From the NCBI RefSeq assembly GCF_000682715.1, contig NZ_AWFH01000005.1, forward strand, positions 1 through 64,000: DNA of 64,000 nucleotides, written 5' to 3'. A program made the translations under genes and the position numbers. Below, in pieces: positions 32,041-40,662 of the stretch. Source of the DNA: Hyphomonas atlantica corrig. (GTDB lineage: Bacteria; Pseudomonadota; Alphaproteobacteria; Caulobacterales; Hyphomonadaceae). Under the pieces are notes generated by a model. It searched no databases and was not told the DNA's origin. It saw only the letters and a program-made list of their open reading frames with translations. Each line of letters starts with the position of its first letter. Within the stretch, counting starts at the first letter, position 1.

Positions 32041-33459
32041 ATGCGTACGCATCGCCTGGGCTGGCCCGCCTGGGCGCGGCCTGCCGACATTACTGACCTG
32101 TTGCGGCTGTCGATACCGATTGCGTTTACGCGCATGTCGCAGATGTTGATGGCCGTCACGGACGCCATCGTGCTCGGCCAATACGCGCCGGGGCAGTTGC
32201 CTTATATTCTGAACTCCTGGCTGCCGATGGGCGTGTCGCTGGGGCTTGGGCTTGGTGTTTTGCTCGGCGTGCAGGTTCTTACATCAGAGTTGCTTGGAAT
32301 CGGTCGCGAGAAAGAAAGCGGGCGCATTTTCAGGCGGGGCCTTTGGACCAGCGTCTGGCTTGGCTTCCTGCTGATGGGGCTGGTCTATTTCTCGGCGGAT
32401 GCGTTGTTCACGTGGCTGTTCGTCGATATCGCGCCCCCAACCGATATCGAGGAGATCGTCGACCCGCATACCGTCGCCGGGTCTGTCGCATCTGTCACGC
32501 GCATCCTGTCCTATGGCATGGTCGGGTTCATGATCTCGACGGTTTGCGGGTACTATCTTGAAGCGTTGCGGCGACCGTTGCTCGTGTCCGGCGTCATGTA
32601 TTTCGGTGTGTTCGTGAATGCGATCATCGACCTGGCATTGGTCGCCGGTTTCTGGGGCTTTGAACCGATGGGGGCAGAAGGCGTTGCGTGGGCAACCACA
32701 GGGTCACGCCTGTTCATAACAGTGTTGCTGCTTGTCGCCGTTGTTCTCCTGACGCCGGCTCTGCGAAAGTCCCCCAAGGCTCCGGCGAACGAAGCGCGTC
32801 GCCAATTGTCTGTCGGCACGGGCACCGCAATTAGCAATGTTGCCGAATGGGGCGGCTTCAATCTGACCTTCGTCATTGCGACCTGGATCAGTCTCGCTGC
32901 CAATTCGGTCTATGGGTACGCTATCCAGATCATGGGGCTTTGCTTCATGTTTTATCTGGGTATTGCGACAGCGACGAGCGTTCGCGTGGCGGAGGCCTAT
33001 GGACGCCGAAATCTGGATGAGATGCGCGATGCCGGGCGCCTCGGCGTGGCGGCGACGATCTTGATGGGCGTGGGACTGGGAATTATCCTGATCTTGTTCA
33101 ACGACACACTGGCAGGCTTCCTGGTGAAAGATGATGCGATGATCGGAGGCGTGCATTTGGCAACCGGGATCGCAGCCCTGCTTGTCATGGCGTCGGTAGT
33201 GACGGTCTTTGACGGGTTGCAGGCCACGGCGTCCTTTGCCTTGAGGGCGCAGGAGATCGTCTGGTCGCCGAGCCTGATCCACATTGGCTCGTTCTTCCTG
33301 GTGATGCTGCCGGCCTGTTACTGGCTTGGCATCGTGGAGGGCCGCGGAGCGCAGGGAATGATGGAAGGCGTGTTCATCGGCGTGTTTACAGCAGGGATCC
33401 TTCAAACCATGTTGCTGGAATGGAAAACGGCGCGCCAGCCGAGCCGACGCGCCGTTTGA
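32041..33459 (+). CDS. MATE family efflux transporter
   Basis: 472 residues with twelve hydrophobic helices in two similar halves, and typical MATE elements: SIPIAFTRMSQMLMAVTDAIVLGQY near the N-terminus, then GSRLFITVLLL and WGGFNLTFVIATWI in the middle. It probably exchanges sodium or protons for organic cations. The gene is 12 nt after the DAHP synthase gene, so it may be co-transcribed. I see no feature that reveals the substrate. Confidence 0.9.
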   Translation: MRTHRLGWPAWARPADITDLLRLSIPIAFTRMSQMLMAVTDAIVLGQYAPGQLPYILNSWLPMGVSLGLGLGVLLGVQVLTSELLGIGREKESGRIFRRGLWTSVWLGFLLMGLVYFSADALFTWLFVDIAPPTDIEEIVDPHTVAGSVASVTRILSYGMVGFMISTVCGYYLEALRRPLLVSGVMYFGVFVNAIIDLALVAGFWGFEPMGAEGVAWATTGSRLFITVLLLVAVVLLTPALRKSPKAPANEARRQLSVGTGTAISNVAEWGGFNLTFVIATWISLAANSVYGYAIQIMGLCFMFYLGIATATSVRVAEAYGRRNLDEMRDAGRLGVAATILMGVGLGIILILFNDTLAGFLVKDDAMIGGVHLATGIAALLVMASVVTVFDGLQATASFALRAQEIVWSPSLIHIGSFFLVMLPACYWLGIVEGRGAQGMMEGVFIGVFTAGILQTMLLEWKTARQPSRRAV

Positions 33460-33496
33460 ATTCCTGTTGTTCAGGGCTGGAAGGCCCCGAGGAACC

Positions 33497-33763
33497 CTAG
33501 AGGTCTTTCAGAGCCGAAGCCGGCTTGAAAGCAGCCGATGTCTTTTCCGGGATCTTGATTTCTTCGCCTGTGGCTGGGTTGCGGCCTGTGCGAGCATTCC
33601 GGGTTTTCGCCGAGAATGTGCCGAAGCCTGCGATGGCCACTTGCTGACGGTCTTTCACGGCGCCAGCAATTGCGTCGAAAACAGCGTCTACGGCTTTGCC
33701 AGCGTCGCTCTGCGACAGACCGGATTCAGCTGCGACAGCCTTTGTAAGTTCGCCCTTGTTCAT
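33497..33763 (-). CDS. HU-family DNA-binding protein
   Basis: 88 residues, the normal HU length, with GFGTFSAKTRNARTGRNPATGE, the flexible DNA-gripping arm with the RNPATGE proline at the tip. The ribosome-binding site AGAGGAG lies 8 nt before the ATG. It compacts and bends DNA. A strong hairpin in the leader (33785-33804) might tune its synthesis. Confidence 0.96.
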   Translation of the reverse strand: MNKGELTKAVAAESGLSQSDAGKAVDAVFDAIAGAVKDRQQVAIAGFGTFSAKTRNARTGRNPATGEEIKIPEKTSAAFKPASALKDL

Positions 33764-33784
33764 AGGGGTTCTCCTCTAATGTTA

Positions 33785-33804
33785 AACGGCGATCCCCCGC
33801 CGTT
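33785..33804 (-). promoter_or_regulatory. Leader hairpin upstream of the HU gene
   Basis: AACGGCG and CGCCGTT form a perfect 7-bp stem with a 6-nt loop (GGGGAT on the minus strand), about 20 nt before the start codon and just before the ribosome-binding site. It could be an autoregulatory leader structure or a terminator remnant of an upstream transcript. Confidence 0.45.
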
Positions 33805-33863
33805 GCAGCGACTTACCCACGATTCGTAAGGCGTGAATATGTCGAAACCCCAATAAAGACGGG

Positions 33864-34775
33864 CTATGCGCCAAGAATCCAGCCCTCTTCTGCCTGAATT
33901 TGCGAAATTTTTCCCTCATCAAGGGAGTTATTTGTGGAAATTCGCCTTCCCAGAACACCTTTTCCATCCAGGTCCGAATAATGGTGGGCAATCTGGCGTA
34001 CCTGTGCGGCGTCGGGTGCCTCACCTTTTTCAGCCTTAAGGGGAACTAGCGATGGGTAAATTTCGGCGAAAACGATTTTTACGCCCTCCAGCGTTTCCTC
34101 GGTCATTTCGCCATCTTCGAACTCGAAAGGCCAGATACGAGACTCCGGCAGTGCCTGACGAAGTGCATGTACGTGCGGAATACCGGTAAGCGACTGGCTG
34201 CCGACGCTGCCCGTATAGGCGAGTTGCCAGACTGATTTGGGTTGGCCGAGTTTGGCGTCGCGCAGATGCGTCTCAACGAACCGGTACTCTGGCAAAGGCT
34301 GGCCGTCGAAGTCTGGCTTCGTGCCGGACAGCGTGGAAACGACATCCCTCGCTGGCGCCCCCCAGAACGGATAGGGGCCCTTGGAAATGGCGTAGTTCAT
34401 GCCTGCAGCGATGGCATAGCGCGGATTTGAATTGTCCGGCTTGTCTTTCATTTTCGACGCCAGGTGGGCGTGCATGGCTTGCCAGGGCTTTTGGTCGGAC
34501 ACGTCCAGACCGAGCGCCGACGCTGTGCCTGCAGGGTAACCAAGTGAGAAATCGAAGCCGATCAGGACGCGATCTCCGCGCCCTGTCAGCTTGGCAATGA
34601 TGCCTTCCAGAAAGGTCCGCGCTTTCAGGCGCGTATCAATGTTGGCAGACTGATACTGGAACTTCAGCCGGGCATCCTTAGCCAGGATTCCGATCCATAT
34701 GGAGTTTTTCCCCGTCACAGGTTTTGACGCGGCGCTCCAGTCCACCATGATGTAGGCATCAAACAGACGCGACAT
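33864..34775 (-). CDS. Unrecognised protein with RNase H-like features (303 aa)
   Basis: I do not recognise the family. The N-terminus (YIMVDWSAASKP) and LIGFDFSLGYPAG at about 94-106 have the Asp-containing strands typical of RNase H-like folds, similar to DUF429-type nucleases. The rest includes PYPFWGAPARD, RFVETHLRDA, VGSQSLTGIP and IWPFEFEDGE, and ends with helix-rich NNSLDEGKIS. The start ATG is 2 nt after the preceding MDR gene's stop on the same strand. A nuclease or a cofactor-related role is possible. Confidence 0.75.
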   Translation of the reverse strand: MSRLFDAYIMVDWSAASKPVTGKNSIWIGILAKDARLKFQYQSANIDTRLKARTFLEGIIAKLTGRGDRVLIGFDFSLGYPAGTASALGLDVSDQKPWQAMHAHLASKMKDKPDNSNPRYAIAAGMNYAISKGPYPFWGAPARDVVSTLSGTKPDFDGQPLPEYRFVETHLRDAKLGQPKSVWQLAYTGSVGSQSLTGIPHVHALRQALPESRIWPFEFEDGEMTEETLEGVKIVFAEIYPSLVPLKAEKGEAPDAAQVRQIAHHYSDLDGKGVLGRRISTNNSLDEGKISQIQAEEGWILGA

Positions 34776-34777
34776 AA

Positions 34778-35800
34778 CTACCCCAGCTTGACCAGCATCT
34801 TGCCGGTATTGGCACCTTCGAACAGACCGAGAAACGCCTCAGGCGCCTTGTCGATCCCTTCCTTTACAGTCTCTTCGAATTTCATCTGGCCGGACGAGAT
34901 CCACTTCGCCATGTCTTCAAAGAAAGCGGGCTGCATATCTGCGTGGCTCGATACGATGAAGCCTTGAATCTTAAGCTGTTTGCCAACCACTTGGATGATG
35001 TTGTGCGGGCCCACGGGCGTGCCGGTATCGTTGTACTGGGCAATCATGCCGCATTCGGCGAAGCGCGCCATTGGCCGTGCGCACTCGATCGCGGCTGTCA
35101 GATGATCTCCGCCCACATTATCGAAGTAGACATCGATGCCTTTTGGGGCTGCGTCTTTCAACGCCTTCACGAGGCCCTCATAGCCACCGGCGGCTTTGTA
35201 GTCGATCACGTGATCAGCGCCGAGAGATTTCACGAACTCGCTTTTTTCCGCACCGCCCGCTGAACCGATGACGGTGCAATTCTTGATCTTGGCGATCTGG
35301 ACAACAGTTGATCCGACAGCACCGGCTGCACCAGATACGAAGACCGTGTCGCCCTCTTTGAGTTCCGCGATACGAAGGATGCCTGCATAGGCCGTAAGGC
35401 CCGGCATGCCGGCTACGCCAAGGAACGTACTTTCCGGAAGGCCGACATCCGGCAGCTTTTGCGCCATCACCATTTCCGGCTTCGCAACCCATGCAGTCCG
35501 CCAGCCTGCCATCGAGGAGACCAGATCGCCTTCCTTGTAGTCCGGATGGTTTGAGATGGTGACGCGTCCAACCGCGCCGCCCTGCATGGTCTCGCCAATC
35601 TGGAAGGGAGGCACATAGCTTTCGCGATCATACATCCGTCCGCGCATGTAGGGGTCGACGGACATCCACTCATTCTTCACTTGAACTTCACCGGCGCCGG
35701 GAGGGGCGACATCAATAGTGGTTTTCTGAAAGTCCGACATTTTTGGCATGCCAACCGGGCGTGCGGCGAGGGACCATTCCGTCGATGTGAGGGCTGTCAT
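34778..35800 (-). CDS. NADP-dependent MDR oxidoreductase (prostaglandin reductase / curA-like)
   Basis: Zinc-free medium-chain reductase of 340 residues. It has VDPYMRGRMYD near the start, GMPGLTAYAGIL, the Rossmann motif VSGAAGAVGSTVVQIAK at about 152-168, NVGGDHLTAAI and the C-terminal GANTGKMLVKL. This pattern is that of leukotriene B4 12-hydroxydehydrogenase/alkenal reductases that reduce double bonds next to a carbonyl with NADPH. A second copy is at 53263. The next gene downstream, the RNase H-like gene, starts 2 nt after the stop. Confidence 0.9.
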   Translation of the reverse strand: MTALTSTEWSLAARPVGMPKMSDFQKTTIDVAPPGAGEVQVKNEWMSVDPYMRGRMYDRESYVPPFQIGETMQGGAVGRVTISNHPDYKEGDLVSSMAGWRTAWVAKPEMVMAQKLPDVGLPESTFLGVAGMPGLTAYAGILRIAELKEGDTVFVSGAAGAVGSTVVQIAKIKNCTVIGSAGGAEKSEFVKSLGADHVIDYKAAGGYEGLVKALKDAAPKGIDVYFDNVGGDHLTAAIECARPMARFAECGMIAQYNDTGTPVGPHNIIQVVGKQLKIQGFIVSSHADMQPAFFEDMAKWISSGQMKFEETVKEGIDKAPEAFLGLFEGANTGKMLVKLG

Positions 35801-35971
35801 GATGTTTCCTTCCTGTGTTTTGTAGAGGCGTAAGTGGACCGGCCCCTCTTGCGTGTGAAGGGGGCGAGGCGAAAGAATCTGTAATTCTCTGTGTCTGCTC
35901 CGTCTGAACCGAAGGCTTGCGACTTGGCGGGATGCAGTGTCTTAAGGGACGGGTATGAGGGCCCTTCTGTT

Positions 35972-36895
35972 ATGACCACATTGAAAGTAGGCGTCGCTGG
36001 CGCTGGAGTATTCGGTAACTATCACGCGCAGAAAGCGGCTGCTTCAGTTCGCACGGAGCTTGTCGGCGTGTTCGATATCGATCTGGAGCGAGCTTCGCGT
36101 ATTGCCGGTCAGTTTGGGGCCAAGGGCTATGACAATTACGAAAAGTTCCTCGAGGATTGCGATGCGATCGTGATCGCCGTTCCAGCTGTCTGGCATGAGA
36201 AACTAGCGCGCCAGGCGATTGAGGCCCATTGCCATGTACTCGTTGAAAAGCCGCTGGCTTTGACCGGGAAAGCCGCGCGTGATCTCGCTGATGAAGCAGC
36301 TGCACGTGGACGCATCCTGCAGGTTGGGCATCAGGAGCGTTTCGTCGCCCGCGCAATGGGCGTGCTGGCAATTGAAGAAACACCCCTGTTGATCGAGTCG
36401 GTGCGGGCGGGGCCGCCAGCGCCAGACAATCGTGCGGGCGACGTTTCGGTAATATGGGACCTCATGATCCATGATCTGGATCTGGCCGCGATGATGATGG
36501 GAAATGAGTTCACTGGCGTAATGGCCAGCGGCAAGCGCGTCCATTCAGAACATATCGATGAAGCGAATGCGCAGTTCACCTATGCAAGCGGCGGTGTTGC
36601 GCGTTTGCGTGCGAGTCGCGCCGCCGAGGCTCGTGAGCGTACGATGCATGTCGTCTACCCGTCAGGCGAAATTTCGATCGACTTCCTGACGCGCCAATTG
36701 GTGAACACGACGCCATATGATGTTCGCGTCGACATTGCAGCGGATCTGCCAGATCCGCTGGGTGCTGCGGACGAAGGCTTTTACGCAGCCTGCTTGGGCC
36801 TCGGCCGCAGCCCGGTTCCGGCGCATGGTACGGTCGGCGCGGTAGCGATGGCAGAAGCGGCCGAACGGGCAGTTCTCGCCAAACTCGGCGAATAG
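35972..36895 (+). CDS. Gfo/Idh/MocA-family oxidoreductase
   Basis: From the ATG at 35972 the protein has 307 residues. The dinucleotide-binding motif is GVAGAGVFGNYHAQ at about 6-19, followed by VFDIDLER and the characteristic HVLVEKPLALT with the catalytic Lys. The second domain lacks features that name a sugar substrate. It is probably a soluble NAD(P)-dependent sugar or inositol-type dehydrogenase. The gene stands alone, divergent from the MDR gene and convergent with pth. Confidence 0.88.
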   Translation: MTTLKVGVAGAGVFGNYHAQKAAASVRTELVGVFDIDLERASRIAGQFGAKGYDNYEKFLEDCDAIVIAVPAVWHEKLARQAIEAHCHVLVEKPLALTGKAARDLADEAAARGRILQVGHQERFVARAMGVLAIEETPLLIESVRAGPPAPDNRAGDVSVIWDLMIHDLDLAAMMMGNEFTGVMASGKRVHSEHIDEANAQFTYASGGVARLRASRAAEARERTMHVVYPSGEISIDFLTRQLVNTTPYDVRVDIAADLPDPLGAADEGFYAACLGLGRSPVPAHGTVGAVAMAEAAERAVLAKLGE

Positions 36896-36903
36896 CCAGA
36901 TTT

Positions 36904-37506
36904 TCAGCGCTGTTGTTTCGGGTCGTTCTTGGGGGCAGGCGCCAAGCGCATCACCTCCGTCTGAAAGCGTTCGTCATTGCCGCCTGCCAGGAAGGGGAGG
37001 GCGTCGGAAATCGCTTTGACGAGTGGATCAAACCAGTCGTGATCTGCTTTTGAAAAATCGGAGAGAACGTAGGGCATGACGCGCGATTTGTCGCCGGGAT
37101 GCCCGACCCCAATGCGGACGCGTCGGAAATTTTCACCGAAATGGGCGATCATTGACCGGATGCCGTTATTTCCTGAATGACCACCGCCTTGCTTCAGGCG
37201 CAGGCGTCCGGGGGCAAGATCGATCTCGTCATGCAGAACCACAATGTCATCCGCAGACAGCTTGTAGAACTGGGCGACCTTTGACAGCGCGCGCCCGGTT
37301 TCGTTGTAGAAGGTCTGGGGTTTGACGAGCAGCGTTTTTACGCGGTCCGGACCGACAAAGCCTTCTGCGATCTCGCTTTCAAATTTGGAGCGCCAAGGCT
37401 GGAACCCGTAGGCGGCATGGATCTCGTCCAAAACGAGAAAACCGGCATTGTGCCGGTTCTTCGCATACTTTTCGCCTGGATTTCCCTGACCGGAAAGAAT
37501 GAGCAC
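36904..37506 (-). CDS. pth: Peptidyl-tRNA hydrolase
   Basis: I start at the GTG at 37504-37506 (VLILSGQGNPG), preceded by GGGAGG 7 nt upstream; this gives 200 residues, the usual length. Catalytic His is in KNRHNAGF, the Asp in VLHDEIDLAPG, and the tRNA/peptide contacts in KPQTFYNETG and GGHSGNNGIRSM. It recycles peptidyl-tRNA released from stalled ribosomes. It follows rplY (87 nt), the common pairing in bacteria. The first strand motif is SGQGNPG instead of the usual VGLGNPG. Confidence 0.94.
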   Translation of the reverse strand: MLILSGQGNPGEKYAKNRHNAGFLVLDEIHAAYGFQPWRSKFESEIAEGFVGPDRVKTLLVKPQTFYNETGRALSKVAQFYKLSADDIVVLHDEIDLAPGRLRLKQGGGHSGNNGIRSMIAHFGENFRRVRIGVGHPGDKSRVMPYVLSDFSKADHDWFDPLVKAISDALPFLAGGNDERFQTEVMRLAPAPKNDPKQQR

Positions 37507-37592
37507 GATGGGGCCTCCCTCTTCCGAATTAGCAGGGTCTGGCTGTGTGCCCAGCCCCAGAAGGCCGGACACACGGGACCAAATCGCCTGGA

Positions 37593-38240
37593 TCAGTCTT
37601 CAGACTCTTCGCTGGCTTCGGCAGCTTCACCGTCTGCCTCATCACCTTCTTCGTCGGTGGTTGCTGCGGCTGCTGTGCGGCCAGCAATGGTCGCGATGGT
37701 GAAGTCACGGTCGGTGATGGTCGGTTCCGCATCGCCCGGCAGGTTGATGTCGGAGATCTTTACGTTGTCGCCGATTTCGAGCGCGGATACGTCAGCTTCA
37801 AGCGACTCCGGAATGTTGCCGGCAGGTACGAGCAGTTCGACGGTGTGGCGCACAACGTTGAGTGTGCCACCTTTTTTGAGGCCTGGAGAGACTTCCTCGC
37901 CCACGAAGTGAACCTGGACTTCCACCTTGATCTTCTGGTCGCGGCTGACGCGGAACAGGTCAACGTGCATCGGCTGGTCGGAAACCGGGTGCATCTGGAT
38001 GGCTTGCGGGATAACGAGTTGCTTTTCGCCTTTGTGGACGAGCGTTGCGGTCGAGGACAGGAAATGGCCCGTCTCGATGGCTTTCAGCACTTCGTTGCGC
38101 TTCAGGGAGATCGCAACCGGATCTTCGCCGCCGCCATAGAGAACGCCTGGGACGAGGCCTTCGCGGCGCGCTGCGCGGGAACCGCCTGTGCCGGTGCGCT
38201 CGCGCAATTCGACGTTAAAGGAGATGTTTGATTTGGACAT
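37593..38240 (-). CDS. rplY: 50S ribosomal protein L25 (CTC form)
   Basis: 215 residues: the L25 5S-rRNA-binding domain (RERTGTGGSRAARREGLVPGVLYG) at the start, then the TL5/CTC C-terminal beta domain (VHFVGEEVSPGLKKGG) and an acidic Glu/Ala/Asp-rich tail of about 25 residues. It binds 5S rRNA in the large subunit. The long CTC form is normal for alphaproteobacteria. It lies upstream of pth on the same strand. Confidence 0.95.
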   Translation of the reverse strand: MSKSNISFNVELRERTGTGGSRAARREGLVPGVLYGGGEDPVAISLKRNEVLKAIETGHFLSSTATLVHKGEKQLVIPQAIQMHPVSDQPMHVDLFRVSRDQKIKVEVQVHFVGEEVSPGLKKGGTLNVVRHTVELLVPAGNIPESLEADVSALEIGDNVKISDINLPGDAEPTITDRDFTIATIAGRTAAAATTDEEGDEADGEAAEASEESED

Positions 38241-38505
38241 GGGTTTTCCTTTCGCCCTCGACTCCGCCTCTCATTTTCCGTTGATGAGGTAAGAAGCTGA
38301 CACGCACGGCCTTGCGCCGCCGTTTCTGAAGGCGCGCGGATAGCCCATAAGGCCAGTAATGGCAAGGCTTCAGCGGCATGTGCGGCAAGGAGGCAGGTTT
38401 GAACGTTGCCTTCAGCACGGTTTCCGAAAATCCCTTTATCAATTCACAGCATTCGTGCAGCTTGGTTGTAACAAGGGCTGCGCAGACGGCCAGGGAGGAA
38501 AATCC

Positions 38506-38772
38506 ATGTCTCAATTGCCGACAGAGGTCGACAAGAAAGGGTATTGGCGTGCTGTGGTCCGCCTGACCCTCAGCCTGCTCGTGATTTGGTTCGCCGTCTC
38601 GTACGGGGCTGGCATCCTGTTTCGCGATCTGCTCGACAATTTCTCGATTGGCGGCGCGCCGCTCGGCTTTTGGTTCGCGCAAAATGGGGCAATCTATGTC
38701 TTCGTCGTGCTCATCTTTTATTATTGCCGCGCAATGAACCGCCTCGAAAAGAAGTACGGCGTGGGGGTATAA
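38506..38772 (+). CDS. DUF4212 small membrane subunit of a sodium:solute symporter
   Basis: From the ATG at 38506, with AGGGAGGA just upstream, the protein has 88 residues and two hydrophobic helices (about 18-38 and 55-76), ending in RAMNRLEKKYGV. This is the DUF4212 family that always accompanies a VC_2705-type sodium:solute symporter, as here with the large subunit starting 4 nt after its stop. It is thought to be a small partner subunit in the inner membrane. Confidence 0.93.
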   Translation: MSQLPTEVDKKGYWRAVVRLTLSLLVIWFAVSYGAGILFRDLLDNFSIGGAPLGFWFAQNGAIYVFVVLIFYYCRAMNRLEKKYGVGV

Positions 38773-38775
38773 ACG

Positions 38776-40542
38776 GTGGGGTTGGATTTCTGGACGTACT
38801 TCTGGGTGGTCGGCACTTTCGGCACCTATATCGCCATCGCCTTGTGGGCACGGGCGGGATCAACGAATGATTTCTATGTCGCCGGCCATGATGTGCATCC
38901 GACCGTGAATGGAATGGCAACGGCGGCAGACTGGATGTCCGCCGCGTCCTTCTTGTCGATGGCGGGACTGATCGCATTCCTGGGGTATGGCGGCTCAGTC
39001 TACCTGATGGGGTGGACCGGCGGGTTCGTCCTGCTCGCCCTGTTGCTTGCGCCATTCCTGAGGGAGTTCGGCAAGTTCACCGTGCCGGATTTCGTAGGTG
39101 ACCGCTATTACTCGACCGCGGCGCGTCTGATCGCTGTGATCTGCGCGCTTTTCGTCTCGTTTACCTATATCGCCGGGCAGATGAAGGGGGTGGGGGTCGC
39201 CTTCTCCGGCTTCCTCGGCGTCGAGTTCAACACTGGCATCATGGTGGGGATGGCGATCGTGTTCGTCTATGCCGTGCTCGGCGGCATGAAGGGCATCACC
39301 TACACACAGGTGGCGCAATATTGTGTGATGATCTTCGCCTATACCGTTCCGGCGATCTTCATCTCTCTCATCATCACCGGAAATCCCGTGCCGCAATTGG
39401 GGTTCATTTCGAACGTGCGTGGGGAAGATGTGGCCATGCTGGAGAAGTTGAACACGGTGGTTCAGGATCTCGGGTTTCAGGAATACACGCAAACCAACAA
39501 AACGATGATCGACATGTTCGCCATCACAGGCGCGCTGATGTTCGGAACGGCAGGGCTACCGCATGTCATCATACGCTTCTTCACCGTTTCCAGTCCTCGC
39601 GCTGCGCGCGTGTCTGCGGGGTGGGCACTGGTCTTCATTGCCCTGCTTTATACAACGGCGCCAGCGGTGGCTTCTTTCGCGCGACTGAACTTCATCGATA
39701 CCGTCAACGAGTCGACCTATGTCGCGGACGATGCAGATTATGTCGCCGAAGCTGCGGAGATCGTTGCGGAAGGCGGAAAACCAATTCCCGAATGGTTCAA
39801 GGATTGGGAAAGAACCGGTTTGCTCGGTGTTGAGGACAAGAATGGCGACGGCGTCATCCAGTATCGAGCGGGTGACGAGAACGAAGTGACGAAACTGGAT
39901 CGCGACATCTTCGTGATGGCCAATCCGTCCATCGCCAATCTTCCGGACTGGGTGATTGGCCTGGTTGTGGCGGGTGGTTTGGCGGCAGCGCTGTCTACTG
40001 CGGCAGGTCTGTTGATGGTGATTTCGTCATCCATCTCGCATGATCTGTGTCGGCGGACCTTCTTCACCAGCATGTCCGACAAGGATGAGTTGCGGGTCGC
40101 CAGGGCATCGGCGGCGGGTGCAGTCATCCTGGCCGGAATCATGGGGATGAACACTGCCAAGCTCGGCTTTGTTGCGCAGGTTGTGGCTTTCGCCTTCGGG
40201 CTGGCGGCTGCATCGCTGTTTCCCGTTATCGTGCTGGGAATCTTCTGGAAGCGCATGAACCGGGAAGGGGCAATCGCCTCCATGCTCACCGGGCTCGTCT
40301 CCACGTTCAGCTATATCTATTATTTCAAGTTCGTGGACACGGATCCTGTAAATTGGTGGTTCGGCGTGTCGCCTGAAGGGATCGGCTTCCTGTTCATGTT
40401 TGTTTCGCTGACCGTGGGCGTCGTCGTCGCTCTGTTTACACCAGCGCCTCCACAGGAGGTTCAGGATCTGGTCGAGGACATCCGCGTGCCGGGGACTCGC
40501 AGGCCGCATGGCGCGGGAGATGCGGCCCAGATGCCGAGCTGA
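38776..40542 (+). CDS. Sodium:solute symporter, VC_2705/ActP-like
   Basis: 588 residues starting at a GTG (MGLDFWTYF). It has about 13 membrane helices with the SSS-family core: AADWMSAASFLSMAGLIAFLG, VPDFVGDRYYS, YIAGQMKGVGVAFSGFLGV. A soluble insert at about 310-385 carries DKNGDGVIQYRA (354-365), a textbook EF-hand calcium loop. Together with DUF4212 and the acs gene downstream it probably takes up acetate or a similar short acid with sodium. The insert could let calcium or another ion tune transport; that is an inference. Confidence 0.93.
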   Translation: MGLDFWTYFWVVGTFGTYIAIALWARAGSTNDFYVAGHDVHPTVNGMATAADWMSAASFLSMAGLIAFLGYGGSVYLMGWTGGFVLLALLLAPFLREFGKFTVPDFVGDRYYSTAARLIAVICALFVSFTYIAGQMKGVGVAFSGFLGVEFNTGIMVGMAIVFVYAVLGGMKGITYTQVAQYCVMIFAYTVPAIFISLIITGNPVPQLGFISNVRGEDVAMLEKLNTVVQDLGFQEYTQTNKTMIDMFAITGALMFGTAGLPHVIIRFFTVSSPRAARVSAGWALVFIALLYTTAPAVASFARLNFIDTVNESTYVADDADYVAEAAEIVAEGGKPIPEWFKDWERTGLLGVEDKNGDGVIQYRAGDENEVTKLDRDIFVMANPSIANLPDWVIGLVVAGGLAAALSTAAGLLMVISSSISHDLCRRTFFTSMSDKDELRVARASAAGAVILAGIMGMNTAKLGFVAQVVAFAFGLAAASLFPVIVLGIFWKRMNREGAIASMLTGLVSTFSYIYYFKFVDTDPVNWWFGVSPEGIGFLFMFVSLTVGVVVALFTPAPPQEVQDLVEDIRVPGTRRPHGAGDAAQMPS

Positions 40543-40662
40543 CCAAGCTGAAATTTTGGAAAGTCCCCGGGTTTTCCCAAATCTGGATGTTGACGTTGAT
40601 GCGAGGGGGCGCATCATCGCGGCGATAAGCGTATGCAGGAAACAACAGACCAAGAGGCGTTC

